The notes under the pieces: generated by a model
Database searches by the model: none
Told to the model about the DNA's origin: nothing
The model's input: only the letters and a program-made list of their open reading frames with translations
Source of the DNA: Kuafuiihalomonas sp964473255
GTDB taxonomy: Bacteria > Myxococcota > Kuafuiibacteriia > Kuafuiibacteriales > Kuafuiibacteriaceae
Length of the DNA: 64,000 bases
Assembly: GCA_964473255.1 (NCBI GenBank)
Contig: CAYYOT010000004.1
Location: 84,502-148,501 of the forward strand
Direction: 5' to 3'
Position numbers and translations under genes: made by a program
Part shown: positions 42,208 through 49,942 of the stretch, one piece after another
Layout: each line of letters opens with the position of its first letter
How positions within the stretch are numbered: position 1 is the first letter of the stretch

Positions 42208-42444
42208 GTGAAGAACCCGGGCGTCGCTGCGGTCCTCTCTTTCCTGATCCCCGGTCTGGGCCAGATCTACAACGGCACATTCCTTCGCGGGCTCTTCTGG
42301 CTGATCATCACCCCCGGCATGTGGGTGGGGACCGGGGGGTTTCTCGGGTGGGTTTGCCACTTCGCCTCTGCGTACACGGCCTACACCCGAGCGAACCAGC
42401 TGAATGAGGGAGAACCCCAAAAATCCCTCTCCTCCGGCTCCTGA
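42208..42444 (+). CDS. small TM2-like membrane protein
   Basis: 78 residues from GTG 42208: KNPGVAAVLSFLIPGLGQIY followed by NGTFLRGLFWLIITPGMWVG and GFLGWVCHFASAYTAY. This is the short two-helix pattern (K-P--A--LS---PGLGQ-Y-G) of the TM2/DUF5683-like family of small inner-membrane proteins of unknown role. The C-terminus is short and polar. It is divergent from ppdK. The gene is probably real because of this recognisable PGLGQ(I/F)Y signature and membrane topology, despite its size. Confidence 0.72.
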   Translation: MKNPGVAAVLSFLIPGLGQIYNGTFLRGLFWLIITPGMWVGTGGFLGWVCHFASAYTAYTRANQLNEGEPQKSLSSGS

Positions 42445-42494
42445 CCGCGCTTCCGGTCCTGCGGTCTGGGGCTTTTGGGGTAGGCTCCGGCCTC

Positions 42495-42959
42495 GTGGAA
42501 GCGTTTCGCCGCGGTCCGATCGAACGGATCATTCGTCGTCTCGAGCGCCACCCCTCGGCGGTGGTCACCATGGCAAGCCTCTCGCTCCGCTTCTCGAAGG
42601 ACTGGATGCGGGTTCGTGCAGGCATGATCGACGGAGCCGAGTTTCGGCGACGTGGCTTCACCCACGTGGGCTCGGTCTCCGGTGGTCTGGCGGGAGGTGC
42701 GGCCGGGGCTCTCGCCGGGACCGCGCTGGCTCCGGGCCTGGGAACCGTGCTGGGAGCCTTCGCCGGGTCGATCGTGGGCGATGAGGCAGGGACACGCTTC
42801 GGGCGCGCCGCGGTGGAACACGCCGAGGTCCGACTACGTCGGCTTCCGCTCGGCGGTGGTCGGGGACCACGCCGAGCCCCCGACCGTTCGCCCGTGCGCG
42901 ACGCAGCCGAGGAGTCGATCGTGCCGCCCGGATCGAGTCGACCCCGACGGAGACTCTGA
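42495..42959 (+). CDS. glycine-zipper protein (copy 1 of tandem pair)
   Basis: 154 residues from GTG 42495. Residues about 55-100 contain GG-AGGAAGALAGTALAPGLGTVLGAFAGSIVGDEAGTRFG, a run of GxxxG glycine-zipper repeats that form tight membrane helices or oligomers. Flanking parts are basic (RRGPIERIIRRLERH and an Arg/Pro-rich tail). It is followed after 4 bp by a second gene with the same core, so the pair is a tandem duplication with diverged ends. Such proteins may be membrane-inserting or toxin-like; no closer function can be assigned. Confidence 0.65.
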   Translation: MEAFRRGPIERIIRRLERHPSAVVTMASLSLRFSKDWMRVRAGMIDGAEFRRRGFTHVGSVSGGLAGGAAGALAGTALAPGLGTVLGAFAGSIVGDEAGTRFGRAAVEHAEVRLRRLPLGGGRGPRRAPDRSPVRDAAEESIVPPGSSRPRRRL

Positions 42960-42963
42960 GACG

Positions 42964-43398
42964 GTGGCACCTCGCCTTCCCCCGGACATCCTGGAGCGAA
43001 TGAAGCATCCGCTGGTTCTGGCGGCGGCGGTGAAGCTCGGCGTCACCCTCGGCCAGGAGGTGGGCCGAGTTCGGACTGGCGAAGTGTCCTGGGCTCACTT
43101 CAAGCGAACGCTCAGCCGACACGTCGGGGGCCTGACCGGAACCGCGACCGGCATGGCGCTGGGCGGTTGGGCCGGCAGCATCGTTCCCGGGGTCGGAACG
43201 ATCATCGGCGCCTTCAGCGGCGGCCTGGCCGGCCAGATGCTCGGTGAACGACTGACCGAGGTCAGCGCCGACCGAGTGAGTGGCGGTGGTCTTTCCCGGA
43301 TCGATCAGGATGATGACCCGGGCGACGCCGCCCGTATGTCGGAGGACGCCGCCCTGGGCGCGGGCGAAGAACCGGATCGCGACGCCTCGGCCGTCTGA
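42964..43398 (+). CDS. glycine-zipper protein (copy 2 of tandem pair)
   Basis: 144 residues from GTG 42964, four bases after the previous stop (TGAgacgGTG), suggesting coupled translation. The core GTATGMALGGWAGSIVPGVG then TIIGAFSGGLAGQMLGERL aligns with copy 1 (PGLGTVLGAFAGSIVGDEAG), with the PG-GT--GAF-G signature shared. The N-terminal part (VKLGVTLGQEVGRVRTGEVSWAHF) parallels RVRAGMIDGAEF in copy 1. The acidic C-terminal tail is antisense over 94 bp to the 3' end of the DnaJ-like gene. An ATG at 43000 is a possible alternative start. Function unknown. Confidence 0.65.
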   Translation: MAPRLPPDILERMKHPLVLAAAVKLGVTLGQEVGRVRTGEVSWAHFKRTLSRHVGGLTGTATGMALGGWAGSIVPGVGTIIGAFSGGLAGQMLGERLTEVSADRVSGGGLSRIDQDDDPGDAARMSEDAALGAGEEPDRDASAV

Positions 43399-44210
43399 AA
43401 CCAGCCGTCGCGCACCGGCCCGTCGTACAGCTCATCGATGCGAGCGAGTAGCGCTTTCGCGTCGGACCGGCCCTCGATCGAAGGCATGACCAGGCGGATG
43501 TGGACGCGGAGGTCGCCCGGCGGAAGTCGCCCGCTGGCGGCGACCCCATGTCCGCGGATCCGGTACTCGGACCCCGGCTCGGCACCCGCTCGAATGACGA
43601 AAGGGACGGTACCGCAGGGCGTCGGGAGGGTCAGCGCGGTCCCGGCCAGGAGCTCGGTGAGGCTGACGGGAAGCCGATACACGACATCGCGGCCCTCTCG
43701 ACGAAACAACGGGTGAGGCGCAACCCGAAGCTGCAGGATCAAGGGCTCCCGTGCGGGAGGGCGAGGGGCGAGCTGGAGCGTAGCCCCACTTTGCAGCCCG
43801 GGAGGAATCCGAACATCGAGGCTCGATGGTAGCCCGTGGTGCCGCTGGCGTTCGTCGTCGAGGCCGACGTGCTTGGTCCCACCGCGGACGGCCTCGATGA
43901 ACGAAACGGTCACCGGCATCGCCGGCAGCGGGAGAGCATCCGCCGCCTGCGCGGCGCGGACGCGGTCGGGGTCGAATCCTGCGCTGACGACGACGTGACC
44001 GTAGCGGTCGTACTGCTCTCGGCGCGACGGATCGGACAGGACGTTGTAGGCAGCCGTGATGCGGCGAAAACGCTCCGCAGCGTCGGGGTCTTTCGGATTC
44101 AAGTCTGGGTGGTACTGCCGCGCCAACCTTCGGAACTGGGAGCGGATCTCGGAAGGGGTCGCTTGGGGCTCACACTCGAGCTCCCGATAGAATTCGCTTT
44201 CGGCGACCAC
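43305..44210 (-). CDS. DnaJ-like (CbpA-type) co-chaperone
   Basis: 301 residues from GTG 44210, chosen because the J-domain starts right after it (AESEFYRELECEP). The J-domain (about 4-68) has the HPD motif in ARQYHPDLNPKDPDA, which stimulates Hsp70 ATPase. No CxxCxGxG zinc finger is present. The C-terminal client-binding domain shows VRIPPGLQSGATLQLAP and LFRREGRDVVYRLPVSLTELL, followed by GTVPFVIRAGAEPGSEYRIRGHG, as in CbpA. The last 31 codons overlap the convergent glycine-zipper gene; after RIDELYDGPVRDG the tail is Ser/Ala-rich and atypical. No dnaK is nearby. Confidence 0.85.
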   Translation of the reverse strand: MVAESEFYRELECEPQATPSEIRSQFRRLARQYHPDLNPKDPDAAERFRRITAAYNVLSDPSRREQYDRYGHVVVSAGFDPDRVRAAQAADALPLPAMPVTVSFIEAVRGGTKHVGLDDERQRHHGLPSSLDVRIPPGLQSGATLQLAPRPPAREPLILQLRVAPHPLFRREGRDVVYRLPVSLTELLAGTALTLPTPCGTVPFVIRAGAEPGSEYRIRGHGVAASGRLPPGDLRVHIRLVMPSIEGRSDAKALLARIDELYDGPVRDGWFQTAEASRSGSSPAPRAASSDIRAASPGSSS

Positions 44211-44257
44211 GGGGAGAGAAGTGTACCTCGCGCGCAGGTGAAAAAGACAAGCCGCTC

Positions 44258-44893
44258 TCACCCCCGAATCGGAACGAGAGGTGGGAGTTCGAAACGGCCG
44301 GTTTGGCCCTGAACCTGCCCCCGGCGGTCCTTCTCGACCCGGAGCTGAAGACATCGATCCTCGTTCGCTGCCTGCAGTCCGAGCCTCAACGCTGCCCCGT
44401 GGACGGTCCGTGCGGCCTGCGGGTGCAAAACGAGCACGGTCGGGCCCGGGCAAGCCTCGGCCGCCCGCTGCACGCGTCGAAGCCGCGGCGGTGTGAGCCA
44501 CGGCTCGAGACCGGTGGCCGCCGTTGCCGCGAACAGACCTGATTCGAGGATCTCTTCGAGGGCCGCGACCACGCACTCATGAGCGCGACGAACCAGGAGC
44601 ATGCGCCGTAGCTCGAGACCCTCCTGGGCAAGCGCCGGCGGGTAGAGCGTCCGCGAAGCATCGACCCATGCGACCGGAGCCCCCTCGACGGCCGAATGGG
44701 CGAGCAGCTGGGCGGCGAGACGCGTTCCCCCGGTTCCGAGCTCCGCGCTCACGACGGTCAACGCTCCTCCGGGGAGTCCGCGGATCAGCGCATCGAGCCC
44801 GGTCAGCCCCGTCGCCCGCCCGGATTCCACGCCGACGAAAGGCGCTCGAGCCTGGAGCTCGGCCCGGAGAGCGTCGACGATCGCCGAGGACAT
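44258..44893 (-). CDS. RecA-like/ImuA-type protein lacking the P-loop lysine
   Basis: 211 residues. The sequence has the ImuA/RecA-superfamily layout: SGRATGLTGLDALIRGLPGGALTVVSAELGTGGTRLAAQLL, then VAWVDASRTLYPPALAQEGLELRRMLLV as in ImuA (aspartate VD---l--p), and ALEEILESGLF. The P-loop place reads ELGTGGTR with no Lys, so ATP binding is doubtful. ImuA proteins usually act with ImuB and DnaE2 in mutagenic repair, but those genes are not adjacent. It lies 47 bp upstream of the DnaJ-like gene on the same strand. An accessory role in DNA-damage tolerance is only a guess. Confidence 0.65.
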   Translation of the reverse strand: MSSAIVDALRAELQARAPFVGVESGRATGLTGLDALIRGLPGGALTVVSAELGTGGTRLAAQLLAHSAVEGAPVAWVDASRTLYPPALAQEGLELRRMLLVRRAHECVVAALEEILESGLFAATAATGLEPWLTPPRLRRVQRAAEACPGPTVLVLHPQAARTVHGAALRLGLQAANEDRCLQLRVEKDRRGQVQGQTGRFELPPLVPIRG

Positions 44894-44936
44894 GGAATCT
44901 GTATACTGAACGCGTGAGCAGATATCCAGCTCGAAG

Positions 44937-46856
44937 TCAGAACAGCGCGTACCGAGCGCCGGCCGTGATGGAGAAGATCAGCTCCGGCACTTCGATGTTG
45001 TCCTCGTCCACCGGCAGATAGCCCACCGCCGTCTCGACGAAGAGCCACGACCAAGCCGCCCCCACCGCCCCTTCGACGCCCGGATTGACGCTCGTGCTGC
45101 GATCGACGGCCCCATCGAACGTCGTCTCGACCTCCGAGAACGCGAGCCCCACGACACCGTAGGCGCTGCCGTAGGCCCTCCAGGGGCCACGTCGCCACAT
45201 GTCCACTTCGGCACCGACGGCCAGCGGCACCATCCGCACCACGCCGTTGATCTCGACCGGGTCGTCACCCGGCACCAAGACCCCATCGAAGGTCCGCTGG
45301 CGCTGAAAGTACGACGCGCGAAACCGAACGCGCACCCGATCCTCCCACAGCGGGAGACGCACCCCCAACTCTGCCCCTCCGAGGAAGAACACCCCCTCAC
45401 TGAAGAGGGGCCCCGCCCGCGCGCCGAGCTCGAATCGACGAGGGGTGCGCCGGAGGCTCAGGGTCTGCTCCGCCTCGATGCGCCCGCTGTCGTGACGAAC
45501 CCTCACGTTGACCCGGTCTCGTCCGCGGTCGGCGGTCAGCCGACTTCGATAGCGACCGGGTTCGGTCGTCTCGATGGGGCCGGCCTGAACACCTTCATCG
45601 ACGGTGATCTCGAATCCTCCCTCCTCGAACGGGCGACCACGAAGATCTCGGGCGACCCAAGCAGCATAGACCGGCGGTGGATCGCCTGCGCCCAGAGCCC
45701 GCTCGAGCTCGAGGGACCCCGGCCAGGGCGGCGGGTCGACCGGAAGCTCGACCGTGCTCTCTAGGTCGGGGTCCGACTCTCGAGCGACCCGAAGGTCGAT
45801 CCGAACCGAATCGACGTCGACGCTCGGCGCCAGCGGGGCCAGCCGAATGCGGTAACGGCCGTTGCCCTCGGGCTGGACCTCTCGCACCTGGGCCGGGTCG
45901 GCCCGAGCCTCCACGGCGAATCCGTCGACCCCCAGACCCAAGCGATCGGTCAGCAGCACCTGAAGGTCGTATTCCGTCTCGCCGTCGGCCACCCAGCGCT
46001 CCGGGACCATCCGAGGAACGAGGCGCTCGGGGATCGGCAGTCCGAGTTCGACTTCCACGGCCGCTTTCGAAGCCCGATCCTTCCGGACCCGACCCTTGAT
46101 CACGACCGAGCCCGCGGACTCCGCGCGATCCGGGGTGTAGCGGTAGCGAAGACGGGGTCCCTGTCGGTCGACGAACCGCACCCGACCACTGGGAGCCGAA
46201 ACCGAGACCGAGCTTGGACCGACCGGCGGGTCGCGGTCGACGTAGACGTGGAGCATCGCATGGGACTCGCCGTCGGAACGGACCTTATAGGGCGCAAGGG
46301 CCAACGTTAGCCGGTTGTAGGGAGGAACTCCGGTCGCGATCTCGGCCTGACTCCGCTGTGGGCCTCGAACCGAAGTGACCGTCACCTGGCCGACGCCAGG
46401 GGGAACGACGATGGGGATGACGGCTCGGCCGCGCCGGGCTGCGACCGGCCCGAACGTCTCGTCGCCGACTTTGATCGAGACCTCGGCACCGCGCCGGGCC
46501 TCCACGGGCACATCGGTGCGTCCATGCAGCGGAATGCGAAAGAAGCGGATATCGGCATCGGGACCGGTCTCCCGCCACGCCGCGACCAAAGCGACCTGGG
46601 GAAAGCGGGTTTCGGGCAGTCGATACCGCGCTCGGTATTCGCCGGATGCGAGACGCTCGACGGGTCCGAAGCGGCCGACGTTCACCGATAGGCGGAGGGG
46701 ACGACCGGCCACGGCCTCGGTTTCTGGAGCCCGGATCAGGACTTCGACCTCGGCCACATCACCGAGGATCAGAGGACTGGGGCCAGCCACCTCGATCTCG
46801 ACCGGCGCGGCCGCAAACCATCCGACCGCGGCTGCCGCGACGAGCCCGAGGTCCAT
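44937..46856 (-). CDS. outer-membrane protein: Ig-like domains plus C-terminal beta-barrel
   Basis: 639 residues from ATG 46856; MDLGLVAAAAVGWFAAAP is a plausible signal peptide. The first 450 residues contain several Ig-like/invasin-type beta domains (PSPLILGDVAEVEVLIRAP, HAMLHVYVDRDPPVGPSSV, EYDLQVLLTDRLGLGVDGF, PVYAAWVARDLRGRPFEEGG). The last 170 residues form a small barrel (RFELGARAGPLFSEGVFFLG, RVRFRASYFQRQRTF, PELIFSITAGARYALF with a terminal Phe). This is an intimin/invasin-like theme with the barrel at the C-terminus, so the Ig part probably faces the periplasm or surface. It is divergent from the hybrid kinase at 46922 (65 bp gap). Confidence 0.75.
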   Translation of the reverse strand: MDLGLVAAAAVGWFAAAPVEIEVAGPSPLILGDVAEVEVLIRAPETEAVAGRPLRLSVNVGRFGPVERLASGEYRARYRLPETRFPQVALVAAWRETGPDADIRFFRIPLHGRTDVPVEARRGAEVSIKVGDETFGPVAARRGRAVIPIVVPPGVGQVTVTSVRGPQRSQAEIATGVPPYNRLTLALAPYKVRSDGESHAMLHVYVDRDPPVGPSSVSVSAPSGRVRFVDRQGPRLRYRYTPDRAESAGSVVIKGRVRKDRASKAAVEVELGLPIPERLVPRMVPERWVADGETEYDLQVLLTDRLGLGVDGFAVEARADPAQVREVQPEGNGRYRIRLAPLAPSVDVDSVRIDLRVARESDPDLESTVELPVDPPPWPGSLELERALGAGDPPPVYAAWVARDLRGRPFEEGGFEITVDEGVQAGPIETTEPGRYRSRLTADRGRDRVNVRVRHDSGRIEAEQTLSLRRTPRRFELGARAGPLFSEGVFFLGGAELGVRLPLWEDRVRVRFRASYFQRQRTFDGVLVPGDDPVEINGVVRMVPLAVGAEVDMWRRGPWRAYGSAYGVVGLAFSEVETTFDGAVDRSTSVNPGVEGAVGAAWSWLFVETAVGYLPVDEDNIEVPELIFSITAGARYALF

Positions 46857-46921
46857 CGACGGCACTATACCGAGGGTTGGACCGGTAGCCATGGTTGCGG
46901 GGATCGACCGGAAGTATTGTC

Positions 46922-49900
46922 ATGGCTGAAGTGGTCCAGCCGACGCATCCTTCATCGTTCGAGGAGGTCAGCCTCACCCCTGGATCGGTGGTCGGCGAGT
47001 ACCGGATCGAGTCCAAGCTGGCCGCGGGGGGGATGGGGACCGTGTACGCCGCGGTGCACCCCATCATCGGAAAGCGGGCGGCGATCAAGGTCTTGAAGAC
47101 CGAGCATTCTCGCGACGCCGGGCTCATCCAGCGTTTCATCGACGAGGCCCGAGCGGTCAACCACATCGGTCACGAGCACATCGTCGACATCTTCGCCTTC
47201 GGAACCCTGCCGGATGGACGGAGCTATTTCGTCATGGAGTGGCTGGTCGGAGAGAGCCTGAAGCAGGCGTTCCGTCGCCGTCCGATCCCGTTTCTGGAGA
47301 CCGTCGAGATTCTGACTCAGCTCTGCGACGCGCTGCACGCCGCCCACGTCAAGGGGATCATCCATCGCGACCTGAAGCCGGACAACGTCTTCCTCGAAGA
47401 CACGCGCGGCGGACAGTCGGCGAAGCTGCTCGACTTCGGAATCGCCAAGCTGAGCGGGGCGGCCCGCGGTCGACAGGCCTCGGCCTCGGCCGACACGAAT
47501 CCCGACGTCGTGATGGGGACGCCGGACTACATCTCGCCCGAGCAAGCGAGCGGAGCCGACACGTTCGCTCCTGCCGACTGCTACTCGCTGGGCGTCATCG
47601 CCTACGAGCTGCTCACGAAGAAGCGGCCATTCTACGGCAGCGGGCCGATGGAGGTGCTCATCAAACATGTCAGCACACCGCCTCCGCCGCCTCGCTCGAT
47701 CCGCCCGGACATCCCGCCGTCCCTGGAGGGGCTGGTCCTTTCCATGCTGGCCAAAGATCCGGGCCAACGCCCGACGGTCCCCGAGGTGCGCGACACGCTG
47801 GAAGAGATGGCCCGCGTCGCGCGCGTCACCTCCAGCATGCCCCGGCGGCCGAATCGTGCTTTCGAGCGACCGGTCCTCGTTCGTTCGGCGGAGCGGCTCA
47901 CCGAGATCACGAGACCGCTTCTATCCGAGCTGAGCGCCGGCGCATGCTGGGTGGACGCCAACGGACAGCCGCCGGCGGTCGGCACGCCGATGGTGCTTCG
48001 CTTCGAGGTGCCCCGGCTGGACGGCCGCTTCGACTTCGATGGCGTCGTCACGGGTCTCTTCGGCGCCCAGGGGGAGCGGACCCTCATCCGCTACGACCGG
48101 GTCTCCAAGCGGGTCATCGATGCCGTCGTCGAGCTGACGAGCGTTTCGACCCGAGGCGTGACAACGGGTTCGGCCGAGTGGCGTGAGGGTACGCGAGTCG
48201 CCGAGTCTCCCTGGGTCGCCTTCCTCTCGGGCGACGAACCAGACTCCGATCGAGAAGAGGAAGGTTCGGGGCCGACGATCCCGGTCTCGCGGCCCTCGAT
48301 GCCGCCCATCACGCGTACGGATGAAGCCACGGTCGGAACCCCGGAGGCGCCGACTCCTCCACCGCGTCGATTCGCTTGGTTGGGCCTCGGGGCGCGTATG
48401 CTCGCCATCACCGTCTTCATCGCGGTCTGTGCCGTCGCCAGCGTTGCGTTCGTCGCTCTGCGACAGGCCCGCATCGATCGTGAGTTCTATGTCCAGGATC
48501 AGAATCTGACCACGGCACGGGCCCTCGCCGAAGCCATGGAGCAGACGATGGTCGTCTGGCAGAAGCAGCTCGAGCTCACGCTGTCCAAGGGCGTCTACGA
48601 GGGTCCGAAGAATGAATTCTCCGACCTCGCAACGTGCAAGGCGGGCGCGTGCCGGTCGGTGTTCGGCACGTCTCCTTCTCCGGCAATCATCGAGGAACTG
48701 GTGGCCCAGCTCGGAGCGAGCGACCTGGCCATCCGGTCGGGAGAAGAAGAGCTGTGGGTCGCGGCTGGTCGCCGCGGGTCATGGGCTACCGCCCGCGTGG
48801 ATGGACACCGTTTGAACCAGCTCGCCGACACGACCCCGAACGTCGATCTCGCGGTGGTCGGTCGAGACGGCGGAGTGGTGACCACCCACGGTCCGCGAGC
48901 CGTTCCGAACCTCGGTCGGCACGCATTCGTGAAAGACGTGGTCGGCGACGAGCGCCCGGATGGCGCCAGCCTGTACACCGCCGACGGCCAGAGCTACCTC
49001 GGGAGCTTCAGTCGCGCCGGGCCTCTCACGCTGGTGGTGGTCAGTCCCCTGGCCGTCACCGTGGATCAGATCGGTGTCTTGGCTCGGCAGGTCACCCTGG
49101 TGGCGGCCGTCGTCCTTGGAGTCGCAATCCTGCTCGCTCTACTCCTGTCGACGACCACGACTTCCCGCCTCCGCCGACTCGCCGCGCACGCCCGTCGGGT
49201 GGCGCGGGGAGACTTCGCGGAAATGCCCAAAGTCTCCGGTCGCGACGAAGTCAGTGAACTAGCTCGTTACTTTCAAGACATGACTCGAGCCCTTCAAGAG
49301 CGCGACGAGCAAGTTCTCGCCGCACAGAGAGCGGCGAGCGCCGACGAAGCGCGAGCGGTTCAGCGCAGCCTGTCCCAGTGGCTTCAGCAGGACTTGGCTT
49401 CGCGACTGGCCGCGATTCAGGCGGCGGTCGAGGAAGAGCCGCGCGACTCCGAATCGCACTTCGAGCTTCGCAAGCACCTCCGCAGCCTATCGGCGCAAGC
49501 CACGAATTCCCTCCAGAGTGCGCTGCTCTTCGCCTCGACCAGCCGTCAACGGATCGACGTCGCCACCGCCGTTCGCGAGTCCGTCCACAATCTCGAAAAC
49601 CGTCGCCCGGCGATTCAGCTCTCGTTTTCGGCTCCCAATGCCGTTCTGTTTCCCTGGATTGAAGCCGACGATTCGCGGCTCAGAGAGACGGTTCTCGTTC
49701 TCGTCCGCGAGGCGATCGACGTCGCCGAGTCGCGCGTCGACGTGCGGCTGCACATGGACGGCGAAGACCGCGTGGTCTTGACCGTCACGTACGACGGTCC
49801 CAAGCCTTCCGCTGCTGGCGTAGCCCGTCGGGTCGGGGAGCTTTCGCGCGACCAAACGGGGGAGGTGCGCATCGCCGAGGACGCGAACGGTCGGCCGGCG

Positions 49901-49942
49901 ATCGTCGTCCGGTACGAGACTCGCACAGAGGGGGAAGCTTGA
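46922..49942 (+). CDS. hybrid Ser/Thr kinase with PilZ-like, sensor, HAMP and degenerate histidine-kinase modules
   Basis: 1006 residues from ATG 46922. A Hanks-type kinase covers about 27-300: LAAGGMGTVY, K56, E75, HRD 148-150, N155, DFG 171-173, PDYISPEQ. A PilZ-like beta region lies at about 315-415. A membrane helix (492-513) leads to a probable periplasmic sensor (514-722, with Cys572 and Cys577), a second helix (723-744) and a HAMP domain (745-797). The final 200 residues resemble a histidine kinase (coiled DHp-like helices, VTYDGPKPSA at the G1 place), but no phospho-accepting His and no Asn in the N-box (VREAIDVAES) are visible. It should phosphorylate Ser/Thr in response to an envelope signal. 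It overlaps the FecR-like gene by 4 bp (TTGA). Confidence 0.88.
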   Translation: MAEVVQPTHPSSFEEVSLTPGSVVGEYRIESKLAAGGMGTVYAAVHPIIGKRAAIKVLKTEHSRDAGLIQRFIDEARAVNHIGHEHIVDIFAFGTLPDGRSYFVMEWLVGESLKQAFRRRPIPFLETVEILTQLCDALHAAHVKGIIHRDLKPDNVFLEDTRGGQSAKLLDFGIAKLSGAARGRQASASADTNPDVVMGTPDYISPEQASGADTFAPADCYSLGVIAYELLTKKRPFYGSGPMEVLIKHVSTPPPPPRSIRPDIPPSLEGLVLSMLAKDPGQRPTVPEVRDTLEEMARVARVTSSMPRRPNRAFERPVLVRSAERLTEITRPLLSELSAGACWVDANGQPPAVGTPMVLRFEVPRLDGRFDFDGVVTGLFGAQGERTLIRYDRVSKRVIDAVVELTSVSTRGVTTGSAEWREGTRVAESPWVAFLSGDEPDSDREEEGSGPTIPVSRPSMPPITRTDEATVGTPEAPTPPPRRFAWLGLGARMLAITVFIAVCAVASVAFVALRQARIDREFYVQDQNLTTARALAEAMEQTMVVWQKQLELTLSKGVYEGPKNEFSDLATCKAGACRSVFGTSPSPAIIEELVAQLGASDLAIRSGEEELWVAAGRRGSWATARVDGHRLNQLADTTPNVDLAVVGRDGGVVTTHGPRAVPNLGRHAFVKDVVGDERPDGASLYTADGQSYLGSFSRAGPLTLVVVSPLAVTVDQIGVLARQVTLVAAVVLGVAILLALLLSTTTTSRLRRLAAHARRVARGDFAEMPKVSGRDEVSELARYFQDMTRALQERDEQVLAAQRAASADEARAVQRSLSQWLQQDLASRLAAIQAAVEEEPRDSESHFELRKHLRSLSAQATNSLQSALLFASTSRQRIDVATAVRESVHNLENRRPAIQLSFSAPNAVLFPWIEADDSRLRETVLVLVREAIDVAESRVDVRLHMDGEDRVVLTVTYDGPKPSAAGVARRVGELSRDQTGEVRIAEDANGRPAIVVRYETRTEGEA

